Shown here: positions 22,731 through 30,160 of the stretch, one piece after another
Numbering within the stretch: the first letter of the stretch is position 1
Layout of the letters: every line of letters starts with the position of its first letter
Source: Spirochaetales bacterium
Lineage (GTDB): Bacteria > Spirochaetota > Spirochaetia > DAHUYW01
NCBI GenBank assembly: GCA_027314665.1
Contig: DAHVAK010000152.1
Location: 1 to 41,634, forward strand
DNA: 41,634 nt
Direction: 5' to 3'
Position numbers and translations under genes: made by a program
Notes under the pieces: generated by a model
What the model was told of the DNA's origin: nothing
The model's input: the letters and a program-made list of their open reading frames with translations, nothing else
Database searches by the model: none

Positions 22731-24680
22731 ATGAGTAAGCTTTATCTGGGTATCTCGGATGGTGTTCCCGACCTCCCGGACCTGGAGAAGCTCAGCGAGG
22801 GGCTCGATGTCGAGCGGCTGCGGCAGGGGTTCAAGCCCTGCGCGCCGGACGGAAGGCTTGCCGCCTACGTCCTCGACCATGAGTTCCTCCGAAGGCATGG
22901 GCACCTTCTGACTCGCGAGAACGTCCTCCCGGGCTCCATTCTGCTCTGGAATCCCGAGGGAAGGTACGAGGAATTCGACGTGGCGGAAGAGCTCATCTAC
23001 CAAGAGCTTTACGGGATCGGCCAGCCCGAATTCGTCCTCCGAGCCCTCAGGAACCTTTACCGCAACCTCTTTCTCGTCCGCGAGCTCCGTGCGAAGGAGG
23101 AGCGGCTTCGCCAGTCGGAGAAGCTCAATAGGGAGCTGCTGGGCGTCGGGACCGCCCTCTCCGCGGAGCGAGACAACCAGAAGCTTCTCGAGCTCATTGT
23201 CCGAAAGACCCGCGAGATCACCCGCTCGGATGCTGGAAGCCTCTACCTGCTCGAGGAGAACGAGGAGAACGGCGAGCGCACCCTCCTTTTCAAGATCTCC
23301 CAGAACGATTCCAACCCCACCGACTTCACGGAGTTCCGCATGCCGGTCACGACGAAGTCGATTGCGGGATACGTCGCCACGACGGGGGAGGTCCTCAACA
23401 TCGAGGACGCCTACACGATCCCGAAGAACACACCCTACGGCTTCAACAAGAACTACGATCTGACGACGGGCTACCGCACGAAGAGCCTCCTCACCGTGCC
23501 CATGCGCGACCACAAGGAGCGTATCCTCGGCGTCATCCAGCTCCTGAACCGAAAGCGGGACTTCAAGATACGGATCACCGATTCGCAGGCTGCGGAGAAG
23601 CACGTCGAATCCTTCGATAAGGCGGACGAGGAGGTGGTGCTCTCCCTGGCCTCTCAGGCCGCGGTTTCACTCGACAACAACCGGCTCTACCAGGAGATCG
23701 AGACCCTTTTCGAGGGGTTCGTTCGTGCATCGGTGAAAGCGATCGAAGCGCGAGATCCGACGACCAGCGGCCATTCGAACCGGGTTGCGATCTACACCGT
23801 CGGGCTGGCGAAGGCGGTCGATCGGCTGCAGATCGGACGCTTCGGCTCCACGACCTTCACTCCCGAGCAGATCAAGGAGATCCGCTACGCGAGTCTGCTC
23901 CACGATTTCGGCAAGGTCGGAGTGCGCGAGCACGTGCTGGTGAAGGCTAAGAAGCTCTATCCCCACCAGATGGAGCTCATCGAGCAGCGCTTCGGCTACA
24001 TCAAACGGCAGATCGAGGCGGAGATGATGCGCAAACGCTTCGAGTTTCTCAGGGAGCACGGTGAGGCGGCCTTCAAGCGAGAGGCCGCACGCTTCGACCA
24101 GGAGGAGCGCGAGCGCATCGAGCGCTTGGACGGCTTTGCAGCCGAGATCCTGGAGGCGAACGAGCCGAGAATCTTGGCCGAAGAGCCCGCGCTCGCGGTG
24201 AAGACGATCGGGGGCTACAGCTATGTCGACTTCCGAGGGAGGCTGCAGCCCTACCTCACGGAGGACGAACGGACCATGCTGAGCATTCCTCGGGGGAGCC
24301 TCAACGAGTCCGAGCGCAGGGAGATCGAGTCGCACGTCATCCACACCTTCGAGTTCCTCCAGAAGATCCCGTGGACGGGGACGATGCGGAACATACCGAC
24401 GATTGCGCGGTGGCACCACGAGAAGCTGGACGGCGGGGGCTATCCCGACGGGAAGAGCGCCGAAGAGCTTCCGCTCCAGACGAAGATGATGACGGTCTCC
24501 GATATCTTCGACGCCCTAACGGCCCAGGATCGACCCTACAAGCGGGCGGTTCCGCGCGCTCGCGCGATCGACATTCTGCTCGACGAGGCCAAGGACAACC
24601 ATATCGACAGGGACCTGGTCGACGTTTTCATCGACGCCAAGATCTTTCAATACGAGGAAAGCGAGACTACCAGCGAATGA
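22731..24680 (+). CDS. GAF / HD-GYP phosphodiesterase-type protein
   Basis: The 649-residue product has a poorly defined N-terminal 120 residues, a short coiled coil near 115-135, then a GAF domain at about 140-325 (LLELIVRKTREITRSDAGSL, SIAGYVATTGEVLNIEDAY, LLTVPMRDHKERILGVIQLL). The HD-GYP domain follows from about 335: SGHSNRVAIYTVGLA, HD at 391-392 in LLHDFGKVG, HHE at 562-564, GYP at 570-572, and VSDIFDALTAQDRPYK. This fits c-di-GMP hydrolysis. Between HD and GYP lie 171 residues instead of roughly 60, so about 100 residues (QMELIEQRFGYIKRQIEAEM and onward) are inserted, mostly charged helix. Cytoplasmic. It ends inside the 3' end of convergent fabH. Confidence 0.93.
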   Translation: MSKLYLGISDGVPDLPDLEKLSEGLDVERLRQGFKPCAPDGRLAAYVLDHEFLRRHGHLLTRENVLPGSILLWNPEGRYEEFDVAEELIYQELYGIGQPEFVLRALRNLYRNLFLVRELRAKEERLRQSEKLNRELLGVGTALSAERDNQKLLELIVRKTREITRSDAGSLYLLEENEENGERTLLFKISQNDSNPTDFTEFRMPVTTKSIAGYVATTGEVLNIEDAYTIPKNTPYGFNKNYDLTTGYRTKSLLTVPMRDHKERILGVIQLLNRKRDFKIRITDSQAAEKHVESFDKADEEVVLSLASQAAVSLDNNRLYQEIETLFEGFVRASVKAIEARDPTTSGHSNRVAIYTVGLAKAVDRLQIGRFGSTTFTPEQIKEIRYASLLHDFGKVGVREHVLVKAKKLYPHQMELIEQRFGYIKRQIEAEMMRKRFEFLREHGEAAFKREAARFDQEERERIERLDGFAAEILEANEPRILAEEPALAVKTIGGYSYVDFRGRLQPYLTEDERTMLSIPRGSLNESERREIESHVIHTFEFLQKIPWTGTMRNIPTIARWHHEKLDGGGYPDGKSAEELPLQTKMMTVSDIFDALTAQDRPYKRAVPRARAIDILLDEAKDNHIDRDLVDVFIDAKIFQYEESETTSE

Positions 24681-25644
24681 GATTCCCGCCGTAGGTGAGG
24701 CCGCCCCCGAAGCCGACGGTGAGGAGAAGATCTCCCCGCTTCAGAAGCCCCTTTCGGTCCATCTCGGCGAGCGCGATCGGTATGCTCGCCGCCGAGGTGT
24801 TCGCAAACTCCTCGATGTCGACGTAGAAACGGGACAGATCGATCGAAAACCGCTCGGCTGCCGCCTCGATGATCCTCACGTTGGCCTGATGCGGGACGAT
24901 GTAGGCGAGATCCGTGAGCGGGATGTCATTTCCGAGAAGGGCCGCGATCGTCTCTCCGATGGCGCGCACGGCGAAGGTGTAGACCTTCCTGCCGTTCATC
25001 TGGACGCAAAGATCCTCGGTTCGGGTCGTTCCGGCGTGATACGGGCGGCGGCTGCCTCCCTCCGGCACGACGAGGTATTCGGCACCCTTGCCTTCCGAAC
25101 GCAGGAAGGAGCGGAGAACGCCGCCTTCGCTCTCTTCGGCGGAAAGGACCATGGCGCCCGCTCCGTCGCCGAAGAGCACGCACGTGTTGCGGTCGCGCCA
25201 GTCGACGATCCGCGACAGGGTCTCGCTGCCGATGACGAGCACGTTGCGCACGGAGCCGCTCTTGATGAAGCAGGAGGCGGTCTCGGTTGCGTAGACAAAC
25301 CCCGTGCAGGCGGCGACGAGGTCCATCGCCCCCGCGTTGCAGGCGTGAAGACGCTCTTGGACGATGGAAGCGGTCGAAGGAAAGCCGTTGTAGTCGGGCG
25401 TCGCCGTCGCAACGAGGATGAGGTCGAGCCTCTCGGCCGGAAGATCCGCCGCGGCAAGGGCCCGTCGAGCGGCCGCGACCGCAAGATCCGAGGTTGCCTC
25501 GTCGTCGGCGGCAATGCGCCGGGCACGGATCCCCGTGTGCGAGTAGATCCACTCGTCCGAGGTTTCGATCATCCGGCTCAGATCATTGTTCGAGAGGCGC
25601 TTGTTGGGAAGGTACGAGCCAACGGCGCGGACAACTGCCTTCAC
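24667..25644 (-). CDS. fabH: 3-oxoacyl-ACP synthase III (FabH)
   Basis: KAS III condenses acetyl-CoA or a branched acyl-CoA with malonyl-ACP to start fatty acid synthesis. The 325 residues show the complete Cys-His-Asn triad: Cys113 in LVAACTGFVYAT, His252 in VPHQANVRI and Asn282 in EEFANTSAAS. The N-terminal SDEWIYSHTGIRARRIA and C-terminal LLTVGFGGGLTYGGNLIRW are also typical. The start is a GTG at 25644, behind a near-consensus promoter. It stands alone rather than in a fab operon. Its last 14 bp overlap the end of the HD-GYP gene. Confidence 0.96.
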   Translation of the reverse strand: MKAVVRAVGSYLPNKRLSNNDLSRMIETSDEWIYSHTGIRARRIAADDEATSDLAVAAARRALAAADLPAERLDLILVATATPDYNGFPSTASIVQERLHACNAGAMDLVAACTGFVYATETASCFIKSGSVRNVLVIGSETLSRIVDWRDRNTCVLFGDGAGAMVLSAEESEGGVLRSFLRSEGKGAEYLVVPEGGSRRPYHAGTTRTEDLCVQMNGRKVYTFAVRAIGETIAALLGNDIPLTDLAYIVPHQANVRIIEAAAERFSIDLSRFYVDIEEFANTSAASIPIALAEMDRKGLLKRGDLLLTVGFGGGLTYGGNLIRW

Positions 25645-25673
25645 ATTTTGCTCTTCGGAGATAGGGTCCAGGC

Positions 25674-25702
25674 ATACTAAGGCGCGGTGACCTCATCGTC
25701 AA
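25674..25702 (-). promoter_or_regulatory. Promoter of fabH
   Basis: On the minus strand: -35 TTGACG (25702-25697), a 17-nt spacer, -10 TAGTAT (25679-25674). The predicted start is about 23 nt before the GTG. No FapR-like palindrome was noticed. Confidence 0.65.
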
Positions 25703-25779
25703 GGGTCGCGCGCAGCGATGCGGTCGCCGGCTGCTCAGCGGTATCTCATTTGCAGACCGAGAGAAATCCGCTTCGTTCT

Positions 25780-25808
25780 TTGACAAAAAGCCTTCGAACC
25801 ATTAGGAT
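25780..25808 (+). promoter_or_regulatory. Promoter of the receiver/HATPase/cNMP gene
   Basis: -35 TTGACA (25780-25785), a 17-nt spacer, -10 TAGGAT (25803-25808). A GGGGAGG ribosome site precedes the ATG at 25830. Confidence 0.7.
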
Positions 25809-25829
25809 TGATGCCGACGGGGAGGTGGA

Positions 25830-27191
25830 ATGAGCCTTATCGGCGTCGTAAGCTCGGATCAACAGCTGAATGCGAGGATCGCGCGCGAGTTCTCGAAGAG
25901 CCCGGAAGGTCAGTGGATTCTCCGTTTCCCTCGCGGCGAAAGCGAAATCCTTGAATTTCTCAACTTCGATCTTCCCGAGATCGTCATCATCAACTTTTCC
26001 GATATGGGCATCAATCTCCACCTCGTGCTCGATGAAGTCCGCCACGACTCCTGGCTCCACAATTTCGGCATCGTCGGGCTGTTCAACGCCGAGAGCGATA
26101 CCGAAGAGCAGCTGCTGAAGAGCTACTCCAATGTCAACGTTCTCGCCCTCATCGACTACTCGCGGATCGGCTCGCACATCGTCAAGCTCACCCACATAAT
26201 CGAAGAGAACCGCCAGGTCATCTTCCAGCGGGAGCTCTCCGACAAGCTCTTCGAGCGAACCTCCGGCTCCTTTGTCATCGATAACGATCCCCTCGCGGTC
26301 TCCATCTACGCCGGAATCGCGGCCACCACCCTTGCCCAGCGCGGGCTCGTCGACCCCGACATGAAGATGCACCTCCAGCTCGCCCTCTCCGAGCTGATCA
26401 TCAACGGGGTCGAGCACGGCAACTGCGGAATCACCTACGAGGAGAAAAGCGTCTTTCTGGAAAAGGGAATGAGCGTCGTGGAGCTCGTCGCCCAGAAGTG
26501 CAGGGATCCGCGCATTGCGGTCAAGCGTGTCTTCTTCGAATGGGAGATCCAGCCCGAAAGCACGCGCTTTGTCGTGCGCGACGAGGGTGAAGGCTTCGAC
26601 GTGCGGGGGCTTTCCGCGAAGCTGAAGCGGGAGGGAAGCTATGCCCTGCACGGCCGGGGGATCCTGATGGCGCGAGGCATAGCGACCAGGCTCTCCTACA
26701 ACGGCAAGGGGAACGAGGTCACCCTCGTCATGCGGCATGACCGGCGCCCGGAGCGCCAGACGCCGCGCGGCTTCTTCGACAGCGAGACCGTTATCCCGGA
26801 AAAGGGAGAGGTGATCTTTCAGGAGGGGGAAACCTCGGATTTCCTCTACTACATCGCCAGCGGGCGCTATGCGGTCTATCACGACGAGAAACAGGTCGGA
26901 AGCCTCACCCCGAACGACATCTTCATGGGGGAGATGTCCTTCCTCCTCAACAATCGAAGGAGCGCGTCGGTCGTTGCCGAGATGCCCGGCAAGCTCGTCA
27001 AGATCTCGCGGCGGGATTTCGTAGGGGTGATCATGCGCTATCCGCACTACGGGATCTTCCTTTCGAAGCTCCTCGCCCGCAAGCTTGCCCGGGCCAACAA
27101 CCGCAGCGCGCTGATGCAGGGGGCTCTCGCGGTCGGCGGCGAGGAGCTGTACGACGAGTCGCAGTCGGTCGGCTCGCCCGCGGTGCTCTGA
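25830..27191 (+). CDS. Pseudo-receiver / HATPase / cyclic-nucleotide-binding sensor
   Basis: Three domains are visible in 453 residues. Residues 1-130 look like a response-regulator receiver, but the phosphoacceptor position after strand 3 is Asn55 (IVIINFSD) and the conserved KP is missing, so it is probably not phosphorylated. Residues about 160-300 are an RsbW/SpoIIAB-like ATPase with N-box ELIINGVEHG, G1 RDEGEGFD and G2 HGRGILMARG, all intact. Residues about 315-430 are a cyclic-nucleotide-binding beta barrel with GEMSFLLNNRRSASV, which keeps the Gly-Glu and Arg of the phosphate cassette. This suggests a cNMP-gated anti-sigma or protein serine kinase, by analogy with RsbW. No partner anti-anti-sigma gene lies nearby. 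Soluble. Confidence 0.88.
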   Translation: MSLIGVVSSDQQLNARIAREFSKSPEGQWILRFPRGESEILEFLNFDLPEIVIINFSDMGINLHLVLDEVRHDSWLHNFGIVGLFNAESDTEEQLLKSYSNVNVLALIDYSRIGSHIVKLTHIIEENRQVIFQRELSDKLFERTSGSFVIDNDPLAVSIYAGIAATTLAQRGLVDPDMKMHLQLALSELIINGVEHGNCGITYEEKSVFLEKGMSVVELVAQKCRDPRIAVKRVFFEWEIQPESTRFVVRDEGEGFDVRGLSAKLKREGSYALHGRGILMARGIATRLSYNGKGNEVTLVMRHDRRPERQTPRGFFDSETVIPEKGEVIFQEGETSDFLYYIASGRYAVYHDEKQVGSLTPNDIFMGEMSFLLNNRRSASVVAEMPGKLVKISRRDFVGVIMRYPHYGIFLSKLLARKLARANNRSALMQGALAVGGEELYDESQSVGSPAVL

Positions 27192-27217
27192 CAGGCTGCC
27201 GAGTTCCGGTCGGCCTG

Positions 27218-27682
27218 CTAGTACATCTTGCGGTTCGTCATCTGCTCCCATTCGGCGAAGAGGGAGAGCGCTTGGTCTCGGCTCTCTTGGTGGACGGAGA
27301 GCTGCGCTCGCAGCGCCGTCCCCCGAATGACCTCGTAGATAAACTCGTCATCGAAGCCGATCCTCGCGGCGTCCTGCTTCGTGCAGCCGAAGTGGAGGGT
27401 GCGGATCTTGGCCCAATGGATAGCCGCAAAGCACATCGGGCAGGGCTCGCAGGAGGAGTATATCTCGCAGTCGGACAGATCGAAGCGTCCGAGGGCCGAG
27501 GCCGCGCGCCGGATTGCGAGCACTTCGGAATGGGCGGTGGGATCGTTCGTCCCGAGGACCTCGTTGTGCGCGCGGGCGATGATTTCTCCCTCCCTGACGA
27601 TGACCGCTCCGAAGGGACCGCCTTCGCCGGCGCGCATGCCGGAACGCCCTTCGGCGATTGCTGCTTCCATATATGGATTCAT
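27218..27682 (-). CDS. guaD: Guanine deaminase (cytidine-deaminase fold)
   Basis: The ATG at 27682 gives 154 residues, the usual size of the small GuaD type. Zinc ligands and catalytic Glu are His51 and Glu53 in TAHSEV, and Cys81 and Cys84 in CEPCPMC. The segment AARIGFDDEFIYE after the zinc site is characteristic of B. subtilis-type guanine deaminase and argues against TadA or dCMP deaminase. It converts guanine to xanthine plus ammonia in purine salvage. The ATG lacks a Shine-Dalgarno, and a TAAGAT box ends 7 nt upstream, so the message may be leaderless. It is convergent with the cNMP sensor gene; the 26-bp gap contains a short imperfect inverted repeat. Confidence 0.88.
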   Translation of the reverse strand: MNPYMEAAIAEGRSGMRAGEGGPFGAVIVREGEIIARAHNEVLGTNDPTAHSEVLAIRRAASALGRFDLSDCEIYSSCEPCPMCFAAIHWAKIRTLHFGCTKQDAARIGFDDEFIYEVIRGTALRAQLSVHQESRDQALSLFAEWEQMTNRKMY

Positions 27683-27689
27683 GGGCGCG

Positions 27690-27695
27690 ATCTTA
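27690..27695 (-). promoter_or_regulatory. -10 box of guaD (leaderless)
   Basis: TAAGAT on the minus strand (27695-27690) ends 7 nt before the ATG at 27682. The -35 is weak, and no ribosome site is present. Confidence 0.4.
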
Positions 27696-27736
27696 CCCTG
27701 TTGATCGATCTTCGGCGATACGCCGATCGAGGAAGC

Positions 27737-27765
27737 TGTACAACGCGCGGGGCAAGCCGTATAAT
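27737..27765 (+). promoter_or_regulatory. Promoter of the GNAT-like gene
   Basis: -35 TGTACA (27737-27742), a 17-nt spacer, and a perfect -10 TATAAT (27760-27765). The leader of about 25 nt carries AAGGGGGT, 7 nt before the TTG start. Confidence 0.65.
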
Positions 27766-27797
27766 CCCCCGGAAAGTCTGCCAAGGGGGTACCGAGG

Positions 27798-28934
27798 TTG
27801 AGCTCAGGCATTGAGATCCTCCCCGTCCGACGCGCGCGCAGCCGCGAGGGGCGCGAGTTCATCGCGTTGCCCTTTTCACTCTATGCGGGCAACCGGTGCT
27901 GGGTACCCTGGTTCTCGGCGGATCTGCGTCAGCTCATCGATCGGCGTCATCCCTTTTTCGAGCACTCGGGAGGCGAGTTTCTGCTTGCGAGGCGGCAAGG
28001 ACGGCCCTGCGGGCGAATCGCCGTTCTCGAGAACCGCCGCTACAACGAGGCTCACGGGATACGGAGCGCCCATTTCTATTTCTTCGACGCTGCGAACGAT
28101 CGGGAGGTCGCTTCCGCCCTCTTTACGGCGGCCTTCGACTGGGCGCGCGCGCGCGGCCTCGACCAGGTCATCGGCCCGCTCGGGATCGGCGGAACGAGCG
28201 GGGGCGGGATCCTCGTGGAGGGCTTCGACGCGAGGGCGGCCATGACCATGATGGCCTATAACCACGCCTACTACCGCGAGCTGGTCGAGGCGGCGGGCTT
28301 CACGAAGCTTCTGGACCTGAACTCCTTCTACCTTGATGCCGACACCTTCCGGCTTCCGGACAAGGTCCGCTCCATCGCCGAAAAGGTTCTTGCGCGCGGC
28401 TCCTTCAAGGTGCTCGAGTTCTCCTCCAGGCGTCCGCTCAAGGCTATCGCCGGCAAGGTGGGCAAGGTCTACAACAGCGCGCTGGGCGATCACGTGGAGA
28501 CCTACTCTCTCTCGGATCGTGAGGTGCGCAAGGTGACGCAGGACCTCATGACCGTGGCGGATCCGACCCTCATCAAGGTCCTCACCTACAACGACGAGGT
28601 CGTCGGCTTCCTCTTCGGTTTTCCCGACCTTTCGGAGGCCATCCGACGCGCTCGGGGGCGCCTGAATCCGATCACGATCCTCGACCTGCTCCGCGAGTAC
28701 AAGCGAACCGACTGGCTCATCGCCAACGGCGCGGGAATTCTTCCGAAGTACCAGCGCCTCGGCGGGAACGCCCTCCTGTACTACGAGCTGGAGCGCACCG
28801 CCAAACAGGGAGGGCGCTTTCGCCACGTCGACCTTACGCAGATCGCCGAGACTACCGGGCTCATGCTCAAGGATGTCGAGACCTTAGGGGGGCGCGTCTA
28901 CAAGGTGCATCGCCTCTACACGCGGAGCCTCTAG
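27798..28934 (+). CDS. GNAT-fold protein of unknown function
   Basis: The 378-residue protein starts at TTG 27798 with AAGGGGGT well placed. I read two acyltransferase-like halves. The N-terminal half has FIALPFSLYAGNRCWVPWF, FLLARRQGRPCGRIAVLENR and a Gly-rich loop GPLGIGGTSGGGILVEGFD, followed by MMAYNHAYYRELVEAAGF. The C-terminal half has VVGFLFGFPDLSEAIRR and GILPKYQRLGGNALLYYEL, ending YKVHRLYTR. This pattern belongs to a widespread uncharacterised group that I associate with the acyl-CoA N-acyltransferase fold. No reaction is known to me. There is no signal peptide. The lacI-type gene begins 11 nt later, so the two may be co-transcribed. Confidence 0.78.
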   Translation: MSSGIEILPVRRARSREGREFIALPFSLYAGNRCWVPWFSADLRQLIDRRHPFFEHSGGEFLLARRQGRPCGRIAVLENRRYNEAHGIRSAHFYFFDAANDREVASALFTAAFDWARARGLDQVIGPLGIGGTSGGGILVEGFDARAAMTMMAYNHAYYRELVEAAGFTKLLDLNSFYLDADTFRLPDKVRSIAEKVLARGSFKVLEFSSRRPLKAIAGKVGKVYNSALGDHVETYSLSDREVRKVTQDLMTVADPTLIKVLTYNDEVVGFLFGFPDLSEAIRRARGRLNPITILDLLREYKRTDWLIANGAGILPKYQRLGGNALLYYELERTAKQGGRFRHVDLTQIAETTGLMLKDVETLGGRVYKVHRLYTRSL

Positions 28935-28945
28935 GAGCGGCAGGG

Positions 28946-29956
28946 ATGAAGAATGCGGTCACGATCCATGACGTGAGCGAGCGCGCCGGGGTCTCGCTTT
29001 CGACGGTCTCGCGGGTTCTCAACGACCGCTCGACGGTGAACCCGAACATGCGCGAGCGGGTGCTCCAGGCGGTGCAGGAGCTCGACTACCGGCCCAACCT
29101 CGCCGCCCAGACCCTGAAGACGAGCCGCTCGCGGCTGATCGTCTTCCTCATCCCCGAGATCTCCAACCCCTACTACACCGAAATCTACCGCGGAATCCAC
29201 TCCGTCGCCGAGGAGCGAGGCTACGTAACCCTCGTGTACGAGACGACTGACGCCCGCGAGGCCGTCCACACGGTCATTCGGCGGGGCGCAGACGGGGTGG
29301 TGATCGACGCCTTCTATCCGAGCGACTCCAAGGAGGAGCTCCTCCGCGCCGGCATACCCTTTGTGCAGACCAATGCCCCCGCCACCCTGAGCTCGGACAG
29401 GAGCACCATCCGCGTCGACGTCTACGGAGCGACGATCGAGGTCATCGAGTACCTGCGCGGGATGGGCCATCGGTCCATCGGCCTCATCGCGGGCAACGCG
29501 CCCGGCTATCCGATGGACGAGCGGGAGAGGGCCTTCCGGGCCCACGCCGCAAGCCACGGAACGGCGAATCCCGATCCCTTCATCGCGGGTCCGGTCGGGA
29601 TTCAAGAGAAGTACCGCAAGGGCTATGACGGCATGCGCGAGCTGCTCGCTCGGGGAGTCGGGATCAGCGCGGTCATCACCCTGAACGATCTCGTGGCGGT
29701 CGGCGCCATCGCCGGGGCCGAGTCGATGGGCCGCAGCGTTCCCGACGACGTGTCGATCGTCGGCTTCGACAACGCGGACATCTCGCAGTACACTAATCCT
29801 CCCTTGACCACGGTGAGCATCCCCACCCTGGAGCAGGGGGAGATCGCCGCCAAGATGCTCTTTGGCCTCATCGAAGAGCCGGGGGCGGAGCCCTATTCCG
29901 TGGAGGTTCGCACCGAGCTGATCATCCGGGAGTCGGTGCGCGGTCGGTTTGTCTGA
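28946..29956 (+). CDS. LacI-family transcriptional regulator
   Basis: The 336-residue product has the LacI N-terminal helix-turn-helix (TIHDVSERAGVSLSTVSRVL, residues about 6-25) and hinge helix NLAAQTLKTSRS. The periplasmic-binding-protein-like effector domain runs from about residue 62, with ISNPYYTEIYRGI, GADGVVIDAF, NDLVAVGAI and VSIVGFDNADISQYTNPPL. It sits just upstream of the beta-galactoside transport and hydrolysis genes, and a perfect LacI-type palindrome covers their promoter. It therefore very likely represses them until a sugar ligand binds. The ligand identity (lactose, galactose or another galactoside) is inferred only from the neighbouring beta-galactosidase. Confidence 0.95.
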   Translation: MKNAVTIHDVSERAGVSLSTVSRVLNDRSTVNPNMRERVLQAVQELDYRPNLAAQTLKTSRSRLIVFLIPEISNPYYTEIYRGIHSVAEERGYVTLVYETTDAREAVHTVIRRGADGVVIDAFYPSDSKEELLRAGIPFVQTNAPATLSSDRSTIRVDVYGATIEVIEYLRGMGHRSIGLIAGNAPGYPMDERERAFRAHAASHGTANPDPFIAGPVGIQEKYRKGYDGMRELLARGVGISAVITLNDLVAVGAIAGAESMGRSVPDDVSIVGFDNADISQYTNPPLTTVSIPTLEQGEIAAKMLFGLIEEPGAEPYSVEVRTELIIRESVRGRFV

Positions 29957-29967
29957 CCAAAAAAAGC

Positions 29968-29996
29968 TTGACAAGGGGCAGGAATGGGCCTAGTAT
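29968..29996 (+). promoter_or_regulatory. Promoter of the beta-galactoside operon
   Basis: A consensus -35 TTGACA (29968-29973), a 17-nt spacer and -10 TAGTAT (29991-29996). The predicted start is near 30003, giving a leader of about 158 nt before the binding-protein gene. Confidence 0.8.
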
Positions 29997-30000
29997 TCGG

Positions 30001-30012
30001 GAAAACGTTTTC
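30001..30012. promoter_or_regulatory. LacI-family operator
   Basis: GAAAACGTTTTC is a perfect 12-bp palindrome with the central CG typical of LacI/CcpA-type sites. It lies just after the -10 box and over the predicted start point, where bound repressor would block transcription. The LacI-family gene ends 45 bp upstream. Confidence 0.82.
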
Positions 30013-30095
30013 TCAGTGTTCGGAGAACGGAAAAAAGCAAAACGCTGCCGGTTCTTGGCCGCTCGTAGCGAATGTTGTCTACCAAAGAAAGCACA

Positions 30096-30113
30096 GTGCC
30101 GGTGTTCCGGCAC
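30096..30113 (+). other. Leader-RNA hairpin
   Basis: GTGCCGG and CCGGCAC form a perfect 7-bp stem with a TGTT loop in the untranslated leader, 47 nt before the start codon. No T-run follows, so it is not an obvious terminator. Confidence 0.5.
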
Positions 30114-30160
30114 ATGATGGAGCTCAATCTTATATCACTCTCATTCATGGAGGTCATTTG

